A DNA stretch of 39,180 nt from a virus: the IMG/VR virus record IMGVR_UViG_3300042509_001215, positions 1 through 39,180 of that record; one strand, given 5' to 3'. This document shows positions 13,566-20,215 of the stretch, in pieces (within the stretch, counting starts at the first letter, position 1; each line of letters begins with the position of its first letter). The notes under the pieces were generated by a model. That model saw only the letters and a program-made list of their open reading frames with translations. It had not been told where the DNA came from and made no database searches. The translations under genes were made by a program, and so were the position numbers.

Positions 13566-13647
13566 CCCCACACAGGCAATTCACCTGACTTGCGCCACGG
13601 TCTCTATCCAATGGGTAACTAATCCATCACTAAGGTCCTGTGTGGGG
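13566..13647 (-). ncRNA. Candidate small structured RNA
   Basis: Two arms pair perfectly over 11 bp (13566-13576 with 13637-13647, CCCCACACAGG/CCTGTGTGGGG) and enclose 60 bases that can form internal helices, for example GATGG/CCATT. On the minus strand a TACAAT box at 13656-13661 would start transcription near 13649, exactly at the base of the stem. It is not a tRNA, having no T arm or D arm. It has no U tract after the 3' arm, so it is not an ordinary terminator. Strand and boundaries are inferred; it could be an mRNA leader or tail structure instead. Confidence 0.4.
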
Positions 13648-13661
13648 ACATTTATATTGTA

Positions 13662-14078
13662 CTACTTGATTTTGATTGTCTTAGGCTTCTTTTCTTCAGG
13701 AACAATGCGTACTACATTAATGTGTAGCATTCCATCCTTTAGCTCTGCAGAAGTCACTTCCATGTATTCTCCAAGAGCAAAAGACCTTACAAACTTTCTA
13801 CCTGCGATACCTTTATGAACTACCTCTACATTTGCAACCTCAACAATCTCACCCTTGATAATTAATGTTCCATTATCTACTGAAACATCAATATCTTCTT
13901 TTGAAAAACCAGCGACAGCCAGTGAAATCTTGTACGTATCTTCATCTAGTTTGATAAGATCATACGGAGGGTATGACTGTGAGTTTGTTTTGTGTGCTGT
14001 ATTTAGGCGACTTAGCTCTCTGTTGAAGCCAATAAAAAAAGGATCATTGAATAGATCCATTGCATGTGTTACTACCAT
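13662..14078 (-). CDS. Hsp20 small heat-shock protein
   Basis: 138 residues. An alpha-crystallin domain is clear: PPYDLIKLDEDTYKISLAVAGF, then KEDIDVSVDNGTLIIKGE, then the signature IAGRKFVRSFALGEYMEV (R-x-F-x-R-x-F-x-L-like) and L-K-D-G-M-L-H-I-N-V. The C-terminal region ends in P-E-E-K-K-P-K-T-I-K-I-K, with an I-x-I/V-type tail. It holds unfolded proteins without ATP and could protect virion assembly or keep lysis proteins soluble. AAAGGGG lies six bases before the ATG; promoter at 14134-14142. Such genes are known in cyanophages; in an actinophage it is uncommon. Confidence 0.9.
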   Translation of the reverse strand: MVVTHAMDLFNDPFFIGFNRELSRLNTAHKTNSQSYPPYDLIKLDEDTYKISLAVAGFSKEDIDVSVDNGTLIIKGEIVEVANVEVVHKGIAGRKFVRSFALGEYMEVTSAELKDGMLHINVVRIVPEEKKPKTIKIK

Positions 14079-14133
14079 TTTATTCCCCTTTCAAGCGAAT
14101 AAGTTAATGTATCCCCGTAGGCAATACAATTAT

Positions 14134-14142
14134 ATTATAGCA
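14134..14142 (-). promoter_or_regulatory. Extended -10 for Hsp20 gene
   Basis: The minus strand reads TGCTATAAT, ending 55 bases before the ATG at 14078. TTGAAT is near at a short spacing, so the extended -10 probably carries the recognition. It overlaps the end of the SGNH gene. Confidence 0.65.
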
Positions 14143-14956
14143 TACTATGAAATGATTCAACAAGGTGTATTTGTTGATGTAGTCCCCAGTGAGGATGACC
14201 AAGCTTATCGTCAGCAGCAAAGTCAAAAAGATCTGCAGCGTACTCTTGATGACATGTCCTAGTTTTCCCGTCATTAATAAAATCACCTAAAAAGTAACTA
14301 TCTAAATTGATTCTATAAAGAATATCAGAATACGATGTATCATTATAAGAAGTCCACAAAAGTTTAATATTGTTAGTCTTACAATATTGATCTAACATCT
14401 TCATAAACATCAAATTATAAAAAATTGGTACTTCTTCTGGAATTACCTCATCTCCACTATGTGGTAGCTTTGAAAACTTTTCAATTTTACTATTATTAAT
14501 AAATATGTTTTGTATATACGCTCTATCTTGATCAGAAATGTTTGGCTTTTTATCTACACCAAAAATATCTTTTACATATGGCATCTCCATTCTTGACATT
14601 GGAAATACACCAAGTATATATTCTGGATGATAAAATTCTTTAAAAAATTGAAATGCTTTTATTACTTGTGCTTGCATGCTGTCGCCACCTTTTGCTAAGC
14701 TGATATATGGCATATTTGTTTTTTCTGAGAGTAAGAATGGCCATGTATACTCTATAGGTAGACCAACACCCAAGGTTTGAGAACATCCCAAAACCAAAAC
14801 CTTTTGATCTTTAAATTCTTCAGACCTATAGCCATATGAATTATATTCATAATATATTTGTCTGTTATCATTTAACATTATAGTTCTTCCAGGGTCTCTG
14901 GAACTCATTTTTTTTAAAGACCTTGAAAAAAGATCTAGAAAATTAACCTCAGTCAT
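14135..14956 (-). CDS. SGNH-hydrolase-like protein, copy 2
   Basis: 273 residues from the ATG at 14956 (MTEVNFLD), eight bases after an AAGGAAA and overlapping the previous stop as ATGACTGA; the longer frame to 15022 is inside the upstream gene. It carries KVLVLGCSQTLGVGLP (GxS serine motif), GGDSMQAQ, FPMSRME and the final FAADDKLGHPHWGLHQQ with Asp and His. It is a clear paralogue of the 179-1084 protein at other ends of the same modification toolkit. Presumably it adds or removes acyl groups on a glycan or lipid; the exact reaction is unknown. Confidence 0.65.
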   Translation of the reverse strand: MTEVNFLDLFSRSLKKMSSRDPGRTIMLNDNRQIYYEYNSYGYRSEEFKDQKVLVLGCSQTLGVGLPIEYTWPFLLSEKTNMPYISLAKGGDSMQAQVIKAFQFFKEFYHPEYILGVFPMSRMEMPYVKDIFGVDKKPNISDQDRAYIQNIFINNSKIEKFSKLPHSGDEVIPEEVPIFYNLMFMKMLDQYCKTNNIKLLWTSYNDTSYSDILYRINLDSYFLGDFINDGKTRTCHQEYAADLFDFAADDKLGHPHWGLHQQIHLVESFHSML

Positions 14957-15599
14957 GCCAATATTTCCTTCCATCTGGAACTTTACTATACTTGTCAGGA
15001 TATCCAATACCTGGCCTTCCATCTAATGCAAAATCAGCATACTGACCATTTACATCAACATAGTGCAAAAATGCCTGTGCCTGCCAAGATCCAACAGGTG
15101 CATCAAATGGTTCACGCCAATGCTCTAGACTAACACCTTTGTAAATTACCATATCTCCAGGGAGCGTAATATTTTCTTTTCCATCTACCCAAATATTCCA
15201 ACTATAATTTTTATCATCTGTATTATAAAAACATCCTAGGTTAACTGTTGCTGATATCTCACAAGCAAACCTGTCTTTGTGTTTTTTGAGGTAATCTCCA
15301 GTTTTATATAGTCTGTGGTATGAATATGTTGGTGAAAGAGTAAGTCCTGTGGCCAGCTCAACTGTGTGATGCATTGCTACAAGTAGTGATTCTGTAATAG
15401 GGTTTGCATAGCCAACCTGTGTAGGAGGACTTATAATGTCATTTTTAATGTTTGGGTTTGAAATTGAATCAAAATATATTGCATTAGCAAGAATATTTGC
15501 TTCATTTTGTGTTAATGCATTAGATACTTTAACATAGCCATTTTTAGTAAAGAGATAAGAATTCTCTTTATTTTTATCAACTGGATTAATGTATGACAT
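14949..15599 (-). CDS. 2OG-Fe(II) oxygenase-like protein (copy B, divergent)
   Basis: 216 residues. A double-stranded beta-helix pattern: YSYHRLYKTGDYLKKHKDR gives the H107-x-D109 iron pair, then a long N-L-G-C-F-Y-N strand, LPGDMVIYKGVSLEHW with distal H160, and a W-Q-A-Q-A-F-L-H-Y strand. It differs from the two prolyl-hydroxylase-type copies: the L-N-x-x-Y-x-G-G stretch and the terminal K-Y are absent, so it belongs to another branch and may use a different substrate. AGGAGA lies six bases before the ATG. It is immediately followed by the SGNH-like gene with an eight-base overlap, so the two act together. Confidence 0.65.
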   Translation of the reverse strand: MSYINPVDKNKENSYLFTKNGYVKVSNALTQNEANILANAIYFDSISNPNIKNDIISPPTQVGYANPITESLLVAMHHTVELATGLTLSPTYSYHRLYKTGDYLKKHKDRFACEISATVNLGCFYNTDDKNYSWNIWVDGKENITLPGDMVIYKGVSLEHWREPFDAPVGSWQAQAFLHYVDVNGQYADFALDGRPGIGYPDKYSKVPDGRKYWHD

Positions 15600-15623
15600 C
15601 TGATTCTCCTAACTATTACATTG

Positions 15624-15696
15624 CTGGTCTGGCAAGACTTGAACTTGCGACATGGGCATTAACAGTGCCCCGCTCTGCCAACTGAGCTACAGACCA
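15624..15696 (-). tRNA. tRNA-Asn (anticodon GUU)
   Basis: The acceptor is TGGTCTG/CAGACCA, the D arm GCTC/GAGC, and the anticodon stem GGGCA/TGCCC holds CTGTTAA with anticodon GTT. The T arm is GCAAG/CTTGC with loop TTCAAGT. The discriminator is G, as in bacterial tRNA-Asn. CCA is not encoded (the next bases are CAA). It lies just below the subtilase stop; no strong private promoter was seen, so it may be processed from a longer transcript. Confidence 0.93.
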
Positions 15697-15702
15697 AAAC
15701 CT

Positions 15703-16557
15703 TTATCTAGCAATAAATACATACCCTAAAACTTTTGGCAAAGAAGATAAAAAATCTCCAAAAGTTTTTGATTGATTTAGAGTTACATACTTTGTTGCTG
15801 CTACTACGGTAGCTCCAGAAGTTTGAGAAGCTGCATAAGTTGATACAACTCCGTTATACATTGTTACAGGAATATCTCCACGTGTAACAAGATCAAGTCC
15901 AGGACCACGATTTGTACTTGGAACCAGGTTTACTTGAGAACTTTGCAATGAGCCAACACCGATTACGTCAACGACACAAGATGGAAAGCCAACGATTTTG
16001 TCTGATCTATCGTTACCAGTTGCAGCAAAAGTTGGAATATTTTGTGCCTTTAAAGATGCTACAGCATTGATAGTATTAGTATCTGATGTGCAAGCCAATA
16101 GGTTGTTTTTTGATGTACCTGATTGACTAATAGATACAGCATCAATACTATATTTTGATGCATTCTTTGATACCCAGTCAATTGCTAAGGCTAAAGACTG
16201 TGGCTGGTTTCCTGAGTTACCCTGTGCCGTAATGTCTGCAATTCTAACAAATACAATCTTAATGTTTGGATTGATTGCTAAAGCTGCCTGTGTCATGTTA
16301 TGACCATGATACGTAGCATTACCAATGTTTGCAGGCCATACCTTTGAATTTGCTGAACCAACACCCTCCATGAACGCTAGTCCATTTGGGCAAGAACGGT
16401 TTACAGTGAAGCATGCTTCATAAATTACGGATGGAATCTTTGCAGAGTCTACTGCTGTGTCAATGATTGCCAATACCTTTTGATCTTGTGCCTGTGCTGG
16501 CTCAACTGCCATTAGTGCAAGTACTGCTGATAGTGCTACGATTACTAGTTTCTTCAT
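15703..16557 (-). CDS. Secreted subtilisin-like serine protease
   Basis: 284 residues. A Sec signal peptide: MKKLVIVALSAVLALMAVEP followed by A-Q-A, with cleavage expected after residue 23. Subtilase catalytic residues: D33 in LAIIDTAVD, H84 in TYHGHNMTQ, oxyanion N182 in AATGNDRS. S244 lies in YAASQTSGATVVAA, where the usual G-T-S-x-A-x-P is degenerate (A-A-S, no proline), so activity might be altered. Two Cys pairs may form disulfides outside the cell. A phage-encoded secreted protease could process surface proteins or degrade host or competitor proteins. AAAAGGGG lies seven bases before the ATG. Probably co-transcribed with the acidic small gene upstream. Confidence 0.75.
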   Translation of the reverse strand: MKKLVIVALSAVLALMAVEPAQAQDQKVLAIIDTAVDSAKIPSVIYEACFTVNRSCPNGLAFMEGVGSANSKVWPANIGNATYHGHNMTQAALAINPNIKIVFVRIADITAQGNSGNQPQSLALAIDWVSKNASKYSIDAVSISQSGTSKNNLLACTSDTNTINAVASLKAQNIPTFAATGNDRSDKIVGFPSCVVDVIGVGSLQSSQVNLVPSTNRGPGLDLVTRGDIPVTMYNGVVSTYAASQTSGATVVAATKYVTLNQSKTFGDFLSSLPKVLGYVFIAR

Positions 16558-16579
16558 TTTGTTACCCCTTTTTTGTTTG

Positions 16580-16801
16580 TTATTGTTGTTTGATTTTAAA
16601 AACTACTTGACAAGGGTCTCCGCCCTCTTCCCATTCTTGCATTTCTTCATCTGTCATGTAACTGTCACCTTCGTGTGTGTTACAAAATGGTTCTGTAATC
16701 CAGCCACGCTTGATTCCATTTTCCATCCAGATTTCAAATTCATCATAGTCAGACTCTAATGCCTGAATATCTTTTAATATTTCTTCAAACTCTTCGTTCA
16801 T
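16580..16801 (-). CDS. Small acidic protein, unknown
   Basis: 73 residues, very acidic (E/D rich) with W-M-E-N-G-I-K-R-G-W-I-T-E-P-F, C-N-T-H, and E-G-G-D-P-C-Q-V-V. The single Cys-His pair and the final G-G-D-P-C element look like a conserved small phage or actinobacterial protein of unknown function. It has a full promoter (16808-16836) whose -10 ends six bases before the ATG, with no SD, so it is probably a leaderless transcript. The gene reads on into the subtilase. Confidence 0.6.
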   Translation of the reverse strand: MNEEFEEILKDIQALESDYDEFEIWMENGIKRGWITEPFCNTHEGDSYMTDEEMQEWEEGGDPCQVVFKIKQQ

Positions 16802-16807
16802 ATTATA

Positions 16808-16836
16808 AGTATATACCTATCCCTGAAGTATGTCAA
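16808..16836 (-). promoter_or_regulatory. Consensus promoter, leaderless start
   Basis: The minus strand has TTGACA (16831-16836), a 17-bp spacer and TATACT (16808-16813), then six bases (TATAAT) and the ATG at 16801. -35, spacer and -10 are all near-ideal. It is embedded in the last codons of the proteasome-like gene. Confidence 0.85.
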
Positions 16837-17335
16837 CTGGACCAATACAAGATGTACTGTATGCAACCGCTGCATTTAATGCTAGAGTCAGACGACGCTT
16901 GGGATCTTTATGATTTTGGGTAGCATGAAGAGAACCCATAGCGAAGTCTGCCCCAGATCCTATAGCACAGAAATCTCTGTCATAGGAAACCAATGTAAGG
17001 CCATCTGCATCATGTTCATACAGCTTTCCTTTTACTCCAATTAATAGCGATAGCTCACTGTCTTTACCGCCAATATCCCACTCAGTATAAAAAGCTTTTA
17101 GTGACTTTAAGAATTTACCATGCATAAATTTATCAGGATTGCCTTCTAATGCAGGTGGTACAAAGTTGTATTGAATAATTTGTCCATCAAATGTTCCTGC
17201 AAAACCAAAAACATAAGGTCCTGACTTCCATACCTTTGGTTTATCAATTGGTACTATGTAGCTACCCTCAGAGGCACCACGTTCTCCAGCAAGGTATACC
17301 TTACCATCCTTCATTATTCCTGCAATACAAGTCAT
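16817..17335 (-). CDS. Proteasome-like Ntn-hydrolase (HslV-type peptidase)
   Basis: 172 residues beginning MTCIAGIMKDGKVYLAGERGAS. After Met removal Thr2 is the expected N-terminal nucleophile of the proteasome beta / HslV fold; G-x-R/D-x-A-S and the strand YVFGFAGTFDGQ follow in the family order, and CAIGSGADFAMGSL matches the A-I-G-S-G-x-x-x-A signature. Length is close to HslV (about 174). It would form a ring with peptidase activity; a partner ATPase is not in this window, so it may use the host's Mpa/ARC or a phage one. Leader GGGGTAGGC precedes the ATG; promoter at 17363-17391. Confidence 0.8.
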   Translation of the reverse strand: MTCIAGIMKDGKVYLAGERGASEGSYIVPIDKPKVWKSGPYVFGFAGTFDGQIIQYNFVPPALEGNPDKFMHGKFLKSLKAFYTEWDIGGKDSELSLLIGVKGKLYEHDADGLTLVSYDRDFCAIGSGADFAMGSLHATQNHKDPKRRLTLALNAAVAYSTSCIGPVDILQG

Positions 17336-17381
17336 GCCTACCCCTAAGTTTACTGTATTACCAGTATACCAGAGGTAGGCA
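17335..17381. repeat. Inverted repeat around the -10 of the proteasome-like gene
   Basis: TGCCTACC (17335-17342) and GGTAGGCA (17374-17381) are perfect 8-bp arms separated by 31 bp, containing the -10 box and most of the leader. One arm lies in the promoter spacer and the other touches the start codon. It is too far apart for a simple RNA hairpin because the upstream arm is not transcribed; a looping or dimeric DNA-binding site is possible. Confidence 0.35.
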
Positions 17382-17391
17382 CGAGTGTCAA
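17363..17391 (-). promoter_or_regulatory. Consensus promoter of proteasome-like gene
   Basis: The minus strand has TTGACA (17386-17391), a 17-bp spacer and TGG-TATACT (-10 at 17363-17368). The start should be near 17356, giving a leader of about 20 bases with a GGGG SD. Confidence 0.85.
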
Positions 17392-17407
17392 TTAACCTAA
17401 AATATGA

Positions 17408-17695
17408 CTAATTAGCTTTTTTATCTACAGTTTTAAATGCATCATTTATTTCTGCGATAGTAAGCTTGCCATCGTCCAAAAAAGCTCGTGCCAGTCTTTC
17501 AATAACTGTTGCCACTCCTAATAGACCTGCAAGCATTACTGCCTGAATTGTATCAATTCCTACTACTGCTCCAGCACCAAGTACTGATAGACCAGAAGCA
17601 GCAAAGACTGCTACGATACGCATCAAAACATTTGTCAAAGCTTTTTGTGGGTGCTCCTTTTTTGGAGCTTCTACTACCTTTTTTCTAGTTGCCAT
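17408..17695 (-). CDS. Membrane protein, holin-like
   Basis: 95 residues. A basic N-terminus (MATRKKVVEAPKK) precedes two hydrophobic stretches: about residues 26-46 (IVAVFAASGLSVLGAGAVVG) and 50-66 (QAVMLAGLLGVATVIERL). A short hydrophilic tail with L-T-I-A-E-I-N-D-A-F follows. Size and pattern fit a class II holin or other small phage membrane protein. It is one base below the 17697-17903 gene. No known family was recognised. Confidence 0.5.
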   Translation of the reverse strand: MATRKKVVEAPKKEHPQKALTNVLMRIVAVFAASGLSVLGAGAVVGIDTIQAVMLAGLLGVATVIERLARAFLDDGKLTIAEINDAFKTVDKKAN

Positions 17696-17696
17696 T

Positions 17697-17903
17697 TTAT
17701 TTTTCCTTTCGTAGTGGTATTGTGATTAGCCATACAACTGTGGTTGCAAGAACTGCAATCCCAACAATGTCTCTGGCTGATCCTGTTAATGTTAGCCATG
17801 CTATAAAGAAACCAAGAAGAGTAAAAGCTTGTGCGATTACTTCAACTCCAGCGTCTTTCAGCCATGTGAAGAATCCCTTCACAACTTTTTTGATTATTTT
17901 CAT
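17697..17903 (-). CDS. Small membrane protein
   Basis: 68 residues with basic ends (MKIIKKVVKGFFTWLKDAG ... RKEK) and two hydrophobic helices (about 23-40, ALTLLGFF-type, and 48-62, GIAVLATTVVWLITI). GAGGAGATAAT precedes the ATG. It is linked to the holin-like 17408-17695 gene and follows the large secreted protein gene, suggesting a membrane or lysis module. The pair of small membrane proteins could form a holin/antiholin or holin/spanin set; this is inference. Confidence 0.5.
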   Translation of the reverse strand: MKIIKKVVKGFFTWLKDAGVEVIAQAFTLLGFFIAWLTLTGSARDIVGIAVLATTVVWLITIPLRKEK

Positions 17904-17904
17904 A

Positions 17905-20112
17905 TTATCTCCTCATCCCAATCATTACGTTTGCAATCTGTGAAACAATGATTACTGGAATAATGACTTCCTGGGCCTTTTCTCTCTGATCATCTGTCAT
18001 ATCGCTACCTAATTCAGAGAAATTAGATAGTAATTCTGCTACGTCCACCTCAAGTACTGCTCCAATTGGGTCTGCTAAAAATGCTTCTGTTTGTACTTCT
18101 GTTACTGCATCTGCTAATGTAAATGGCATTGGTGTATCCCCTGCTGATTCTGCTCTGTCAGTAAACTCAACAAATGCTTCGGCAAGTGCTGGGTTAGACT
18201 TCATCTGTTCAGCAATCTGTGCAACTTCTGACGGCTTAATACCAAGGTCTTCTGCAACTTCTACTTTTGCTTCTTGCGTCAATGCTTTGAGTGTTTGACT
18301 TACTGCTGTAATTTGTTCAGGGGAAAGAGTAACTAACTTATTATCCTTGCTTGTAAGGTTAGCAATAACTCCAGACAAGTCTTCTGCTGTCCCAGTACCC
18401 TTTTCAGGAATAAGTTCTGCTAAAACTTCATCTTTAATTTCTACATCTGGCTCAGTCCATGGGTTTTCTTCAGGCTCAGGATCTGGTCCTGGTTCTGGTG
18501 AAGGTTCAGGCGTAGGCTCTTCTGTGGGTTCCTCAGTAGGCTCTGGAGTTGGTTCTGGAGTTTGTTCTGGATCTGGTGTAGGTTCTATTGTAGGTTCAGG
18601 AGTTGGCTCCTCTGTAGGCTCTTCTGTAGGCTCTTCTGTAGGCTCTTCTGTAGGCTCTTCTGTAGGCTCAGGAGATGGCTTTGGCGTAGGACTAGGCTTT
18701 GGTTCCTCTGTAGGCTCTTCTGTAGGCTCAGGGCTTGGTTCCTCTGTTGGCTCATCTGTAGGCTCTTCTGTAGGCTTTGGAGATGGATCATCTGTAGGTT
18801 CAGGACTTGGTTCTGGGGTGGGTTCTGGGGTAGGCTCTGGAGTTGGTTCTGGAGTAGGCTGATTGGCTGCAGCGTTAGCTGCTGCCTGAGCAATAGCAGA
18901 CTGAATCTCTCTTTGTAATTGTTCTTCATAGTAACGCCATGCGTTATCAATCGCACTATTAAGATTATTTATTGACTGCTCGTATGCATCTTCAGCATTA
19001 TTTTTATTTTGCAATGCAGTGGCAACATTTAAAACTGCGTTGTTATATTCGTTTGTTTTATTAATTAATGTTTGATTATAATTATTTAATGTTGAAACTG
19101 CTTGATTATAAATATTTAGTTTGTCATTATATACATCTTGTGCTAAGTTCTTTGTAGCAAGTGCTTGGTTATAATCATTTATCTGCTCCTGTGTTGCACC
19201 TGGTCCAGAAGAAAATGTATTAAGGTTACAGCTAAAATTTTGTCCCCAGACTCTTGGATTTCCAGCATAGTCACATCCTGCTCCAGTCCATCCTCCAGGA
19301 ATTGCCCATCCAAGATGATATGAACCTGGGCCTCCGCCGTTATACCACCATATTTCTACATCTAAAGTCTTGTCTTCACTAACATCATATGCTGGAGAAT
19401 AGTCGCTCCATGTAGCACCTTGCTCTACCCAGTTATCAACGGCAAGTTGCCCATCAACATACATTCTAAACCCATCATCTGTATATCCTGCAAAGTAGGT
19501 TGATGTGAACCAAGACGGTACTGTTATTTGACCAGTGAACTTAACTATAAAGTTTTCGTATCTGTTACCACAAACTGGTAGTTGCATGTGGCTTGAGTTC
19601 CAAGTACCAGAACAAATCACAGATCCTGGGGTAGCGACATTACCCTGTCTAACAAGAGTATAAACAGTGTATTCCAAACCTGTTCCTCCAGCAGACTGCA
19701 TGTTAGATTGTGCTGTTTGTAGATTAATGTTGGCTACTTCAAGTGCATCTAGTGCATTATTCTTATTAGTTAGGGCAGTGGCTATTGTGGCTGTTTGTCC
19801 ATCTACCGCTGATTGGGCTAAATCTTTTTCTTCAAGTGCCGTGGTTTCTGCGTCAAGGGAGTCATCATATAGGACAGAGGTTTGTGTCTTGGCTTCTTCT
19901 GCAGATACGGCAAGATCATATTTGTCTTCTGCTTCTTGGATTAAGGATATAAATTCATCCTTGTATCCAAGGTCGTCTATGCTGTTGTTTAGTTCCTCAA
20001 TTTGCTGAGCAGCAACTGTTAGTGGATCGTCAGAGTGGGCCTCTGTAGGGGCTATAAGAAGCCAAGCAAAGGCAAGGGTAGAAACTGTAAATATACGCAA
20101 GAGCTTTTTCAA
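17905..20112 (-). CDS. Large secreted protein: PA14-like domain plus Pro-rich repeats
   Basis: 735 residues from a TTG at 20112; a GTG at 20130 gives 741, but GAGGAG (20123-20128) lies in the right place for the TTG, and the resulting [20 protein letters not shown] is a better Sec signal peptide (cleavage near T-E-A-H). Then: coiled coil (about 35-140); a beta-rich region (145-300) with [18 protein letters not shown] and a long D-Y-S-P-A-Y-D element typical of PA14 carbohydrate-binding domains; a second coiled coil (310-415); about 130 residues of PTPEP/PTEEP repeats; an acidic helical domain with a terminal hydrophobic helix that may anchor it. Probably a cell-surface or virion fibre-like protein that binds sugar. 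It has a promoter at 20135. Confidence 0.65.
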   Translation of the reverse strand: MKKLLRIFTVSTLAFAWLLIAPTEAHSDDPLTVAAQQIEELNNSIDDLGYKDEFISLIQEAEDKYDLAVSAEEAKTQTSVLYDDSLDAETTALEEKDLAQSAVDGQTATIATALTNKNNALDALEVANINLQTAQSNMQSAGGTGLEYTVYTLVRQGNVATPGSVICSGTWNSSHMQLPVCGNRYENFIVKFTGQITVPSWFTSTYFAGYTDDGFRMYVDGQLAVDNWVEQGATWSDYSPAYDVSEDKTLDVEIWWYNGGGPGSYHLGWAIPGGWTGAGCDYAGNPRVWGQNFSCNLNTFSSGPGATQEQINDYNQALATKNLAQDVYNDKLNIYNQAVSTLNNYNQTLINKTNEYNNAVLNVATALQNKNNAEDAYEQSINNLNSAIDNAWRYYEEQLQREIQSAIAQAAANAAANQPTPEPTPEPTPEPTPEPSPEPTDDPSPKPTEEPTDEPTEEPSPEPTEEPTEEPKPSPTPKPSPEPTEEPTEEPTEEPTEEPTEEPTPEPTIEPTPDPEQTPEPTPEPTEEPTEEPTPEPSPEPGPDPEPEENPWTEPDVEIKDEVLAELIPEKGTGTAEDLSGVIANLTSKDNKLVTLSPEQITAVSQTLKALTQEAKVEVAEDLGIKPSEVAQIAEQMKSNPALAEAFVEFTDRAESAGDTPMPFTLADAVTEVQTEAFLADPIGAVLEVDVAELLSNFSELGSDMTDDQREKAQEVIIPVIIVSQIANVMIGMRR
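18460..18861 (-). repeat. Pro/Glu/Thr repeat block (PTPEP/PTEEP)
   Basis: About 134 residues made of P-T-P-E-P, P-T-E-E-P, P-S-P-E-P and P-K-P-S units. The DNA repeat is imperfect 12- to 15-bp units with many identical stretches, so copy number could change by recombination. Polyproline-II extended stalk; Thr and Pro residues are possible glycosylation or hydroxylation sites. It is long enough to span a cell wall or reach beyond a capsid. Confidence 0.9.
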
Positions 20113-20134
20113 GTGGTGTACTCTCCTCACACCT

Positions 20135-20143
20135 ATTATATCA
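20135..20143 (-). promoter_or_regulatory. Extended -10 for the large secreted protein
   Basis: The minus strand reads TGATATAAT, ending seven bases before the start of GAGGAG. No -35 was found. This placement puts the GTG at 20130 too close to the -10 (four bases) and supports the TTG at 20112 as the start. Confidence 0.6.
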
Positions 20144-20176
20144 AATTATTCAGTTAGACATATAGGCAAAAAGAAA

Positions 20177-20198
20177 GGGAGCCAGTTTCCTGACTCCC
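20177..20198 (-). terminator. Intrinsic terminator with GNRA loop
   Basis: Nine-bp stem GGGAGTCAG/CTGGCTCCC (one G-U) with a GAAA tetraloop, followed on the minus strand by TTTCTTTTT. It ends the transcript of the secreted coiled-coil protein at 20216-21622 and insulates the promoter at 20135. Confidence 0.9.
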
Positions 20199-20215
20199 AA
20201 ACTTTTAAGTTATTG

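Noticed and set aside
13566-13647. tRNA or ordinary terminator in the Hsp20-HNH gap
   Set aside because: It lacks D and T arms and an anticodon stem, and has no U tract after the stem; kept as an uncertain RNA candidate.
18347-18862. Open frame on the plus strand encoding Gly/Ser/Val repeats
   Set aside because: It is the antisense of the PTPEP repeat of the real secreted protein (17905-20112); no SD or promoter, low-complexity content.
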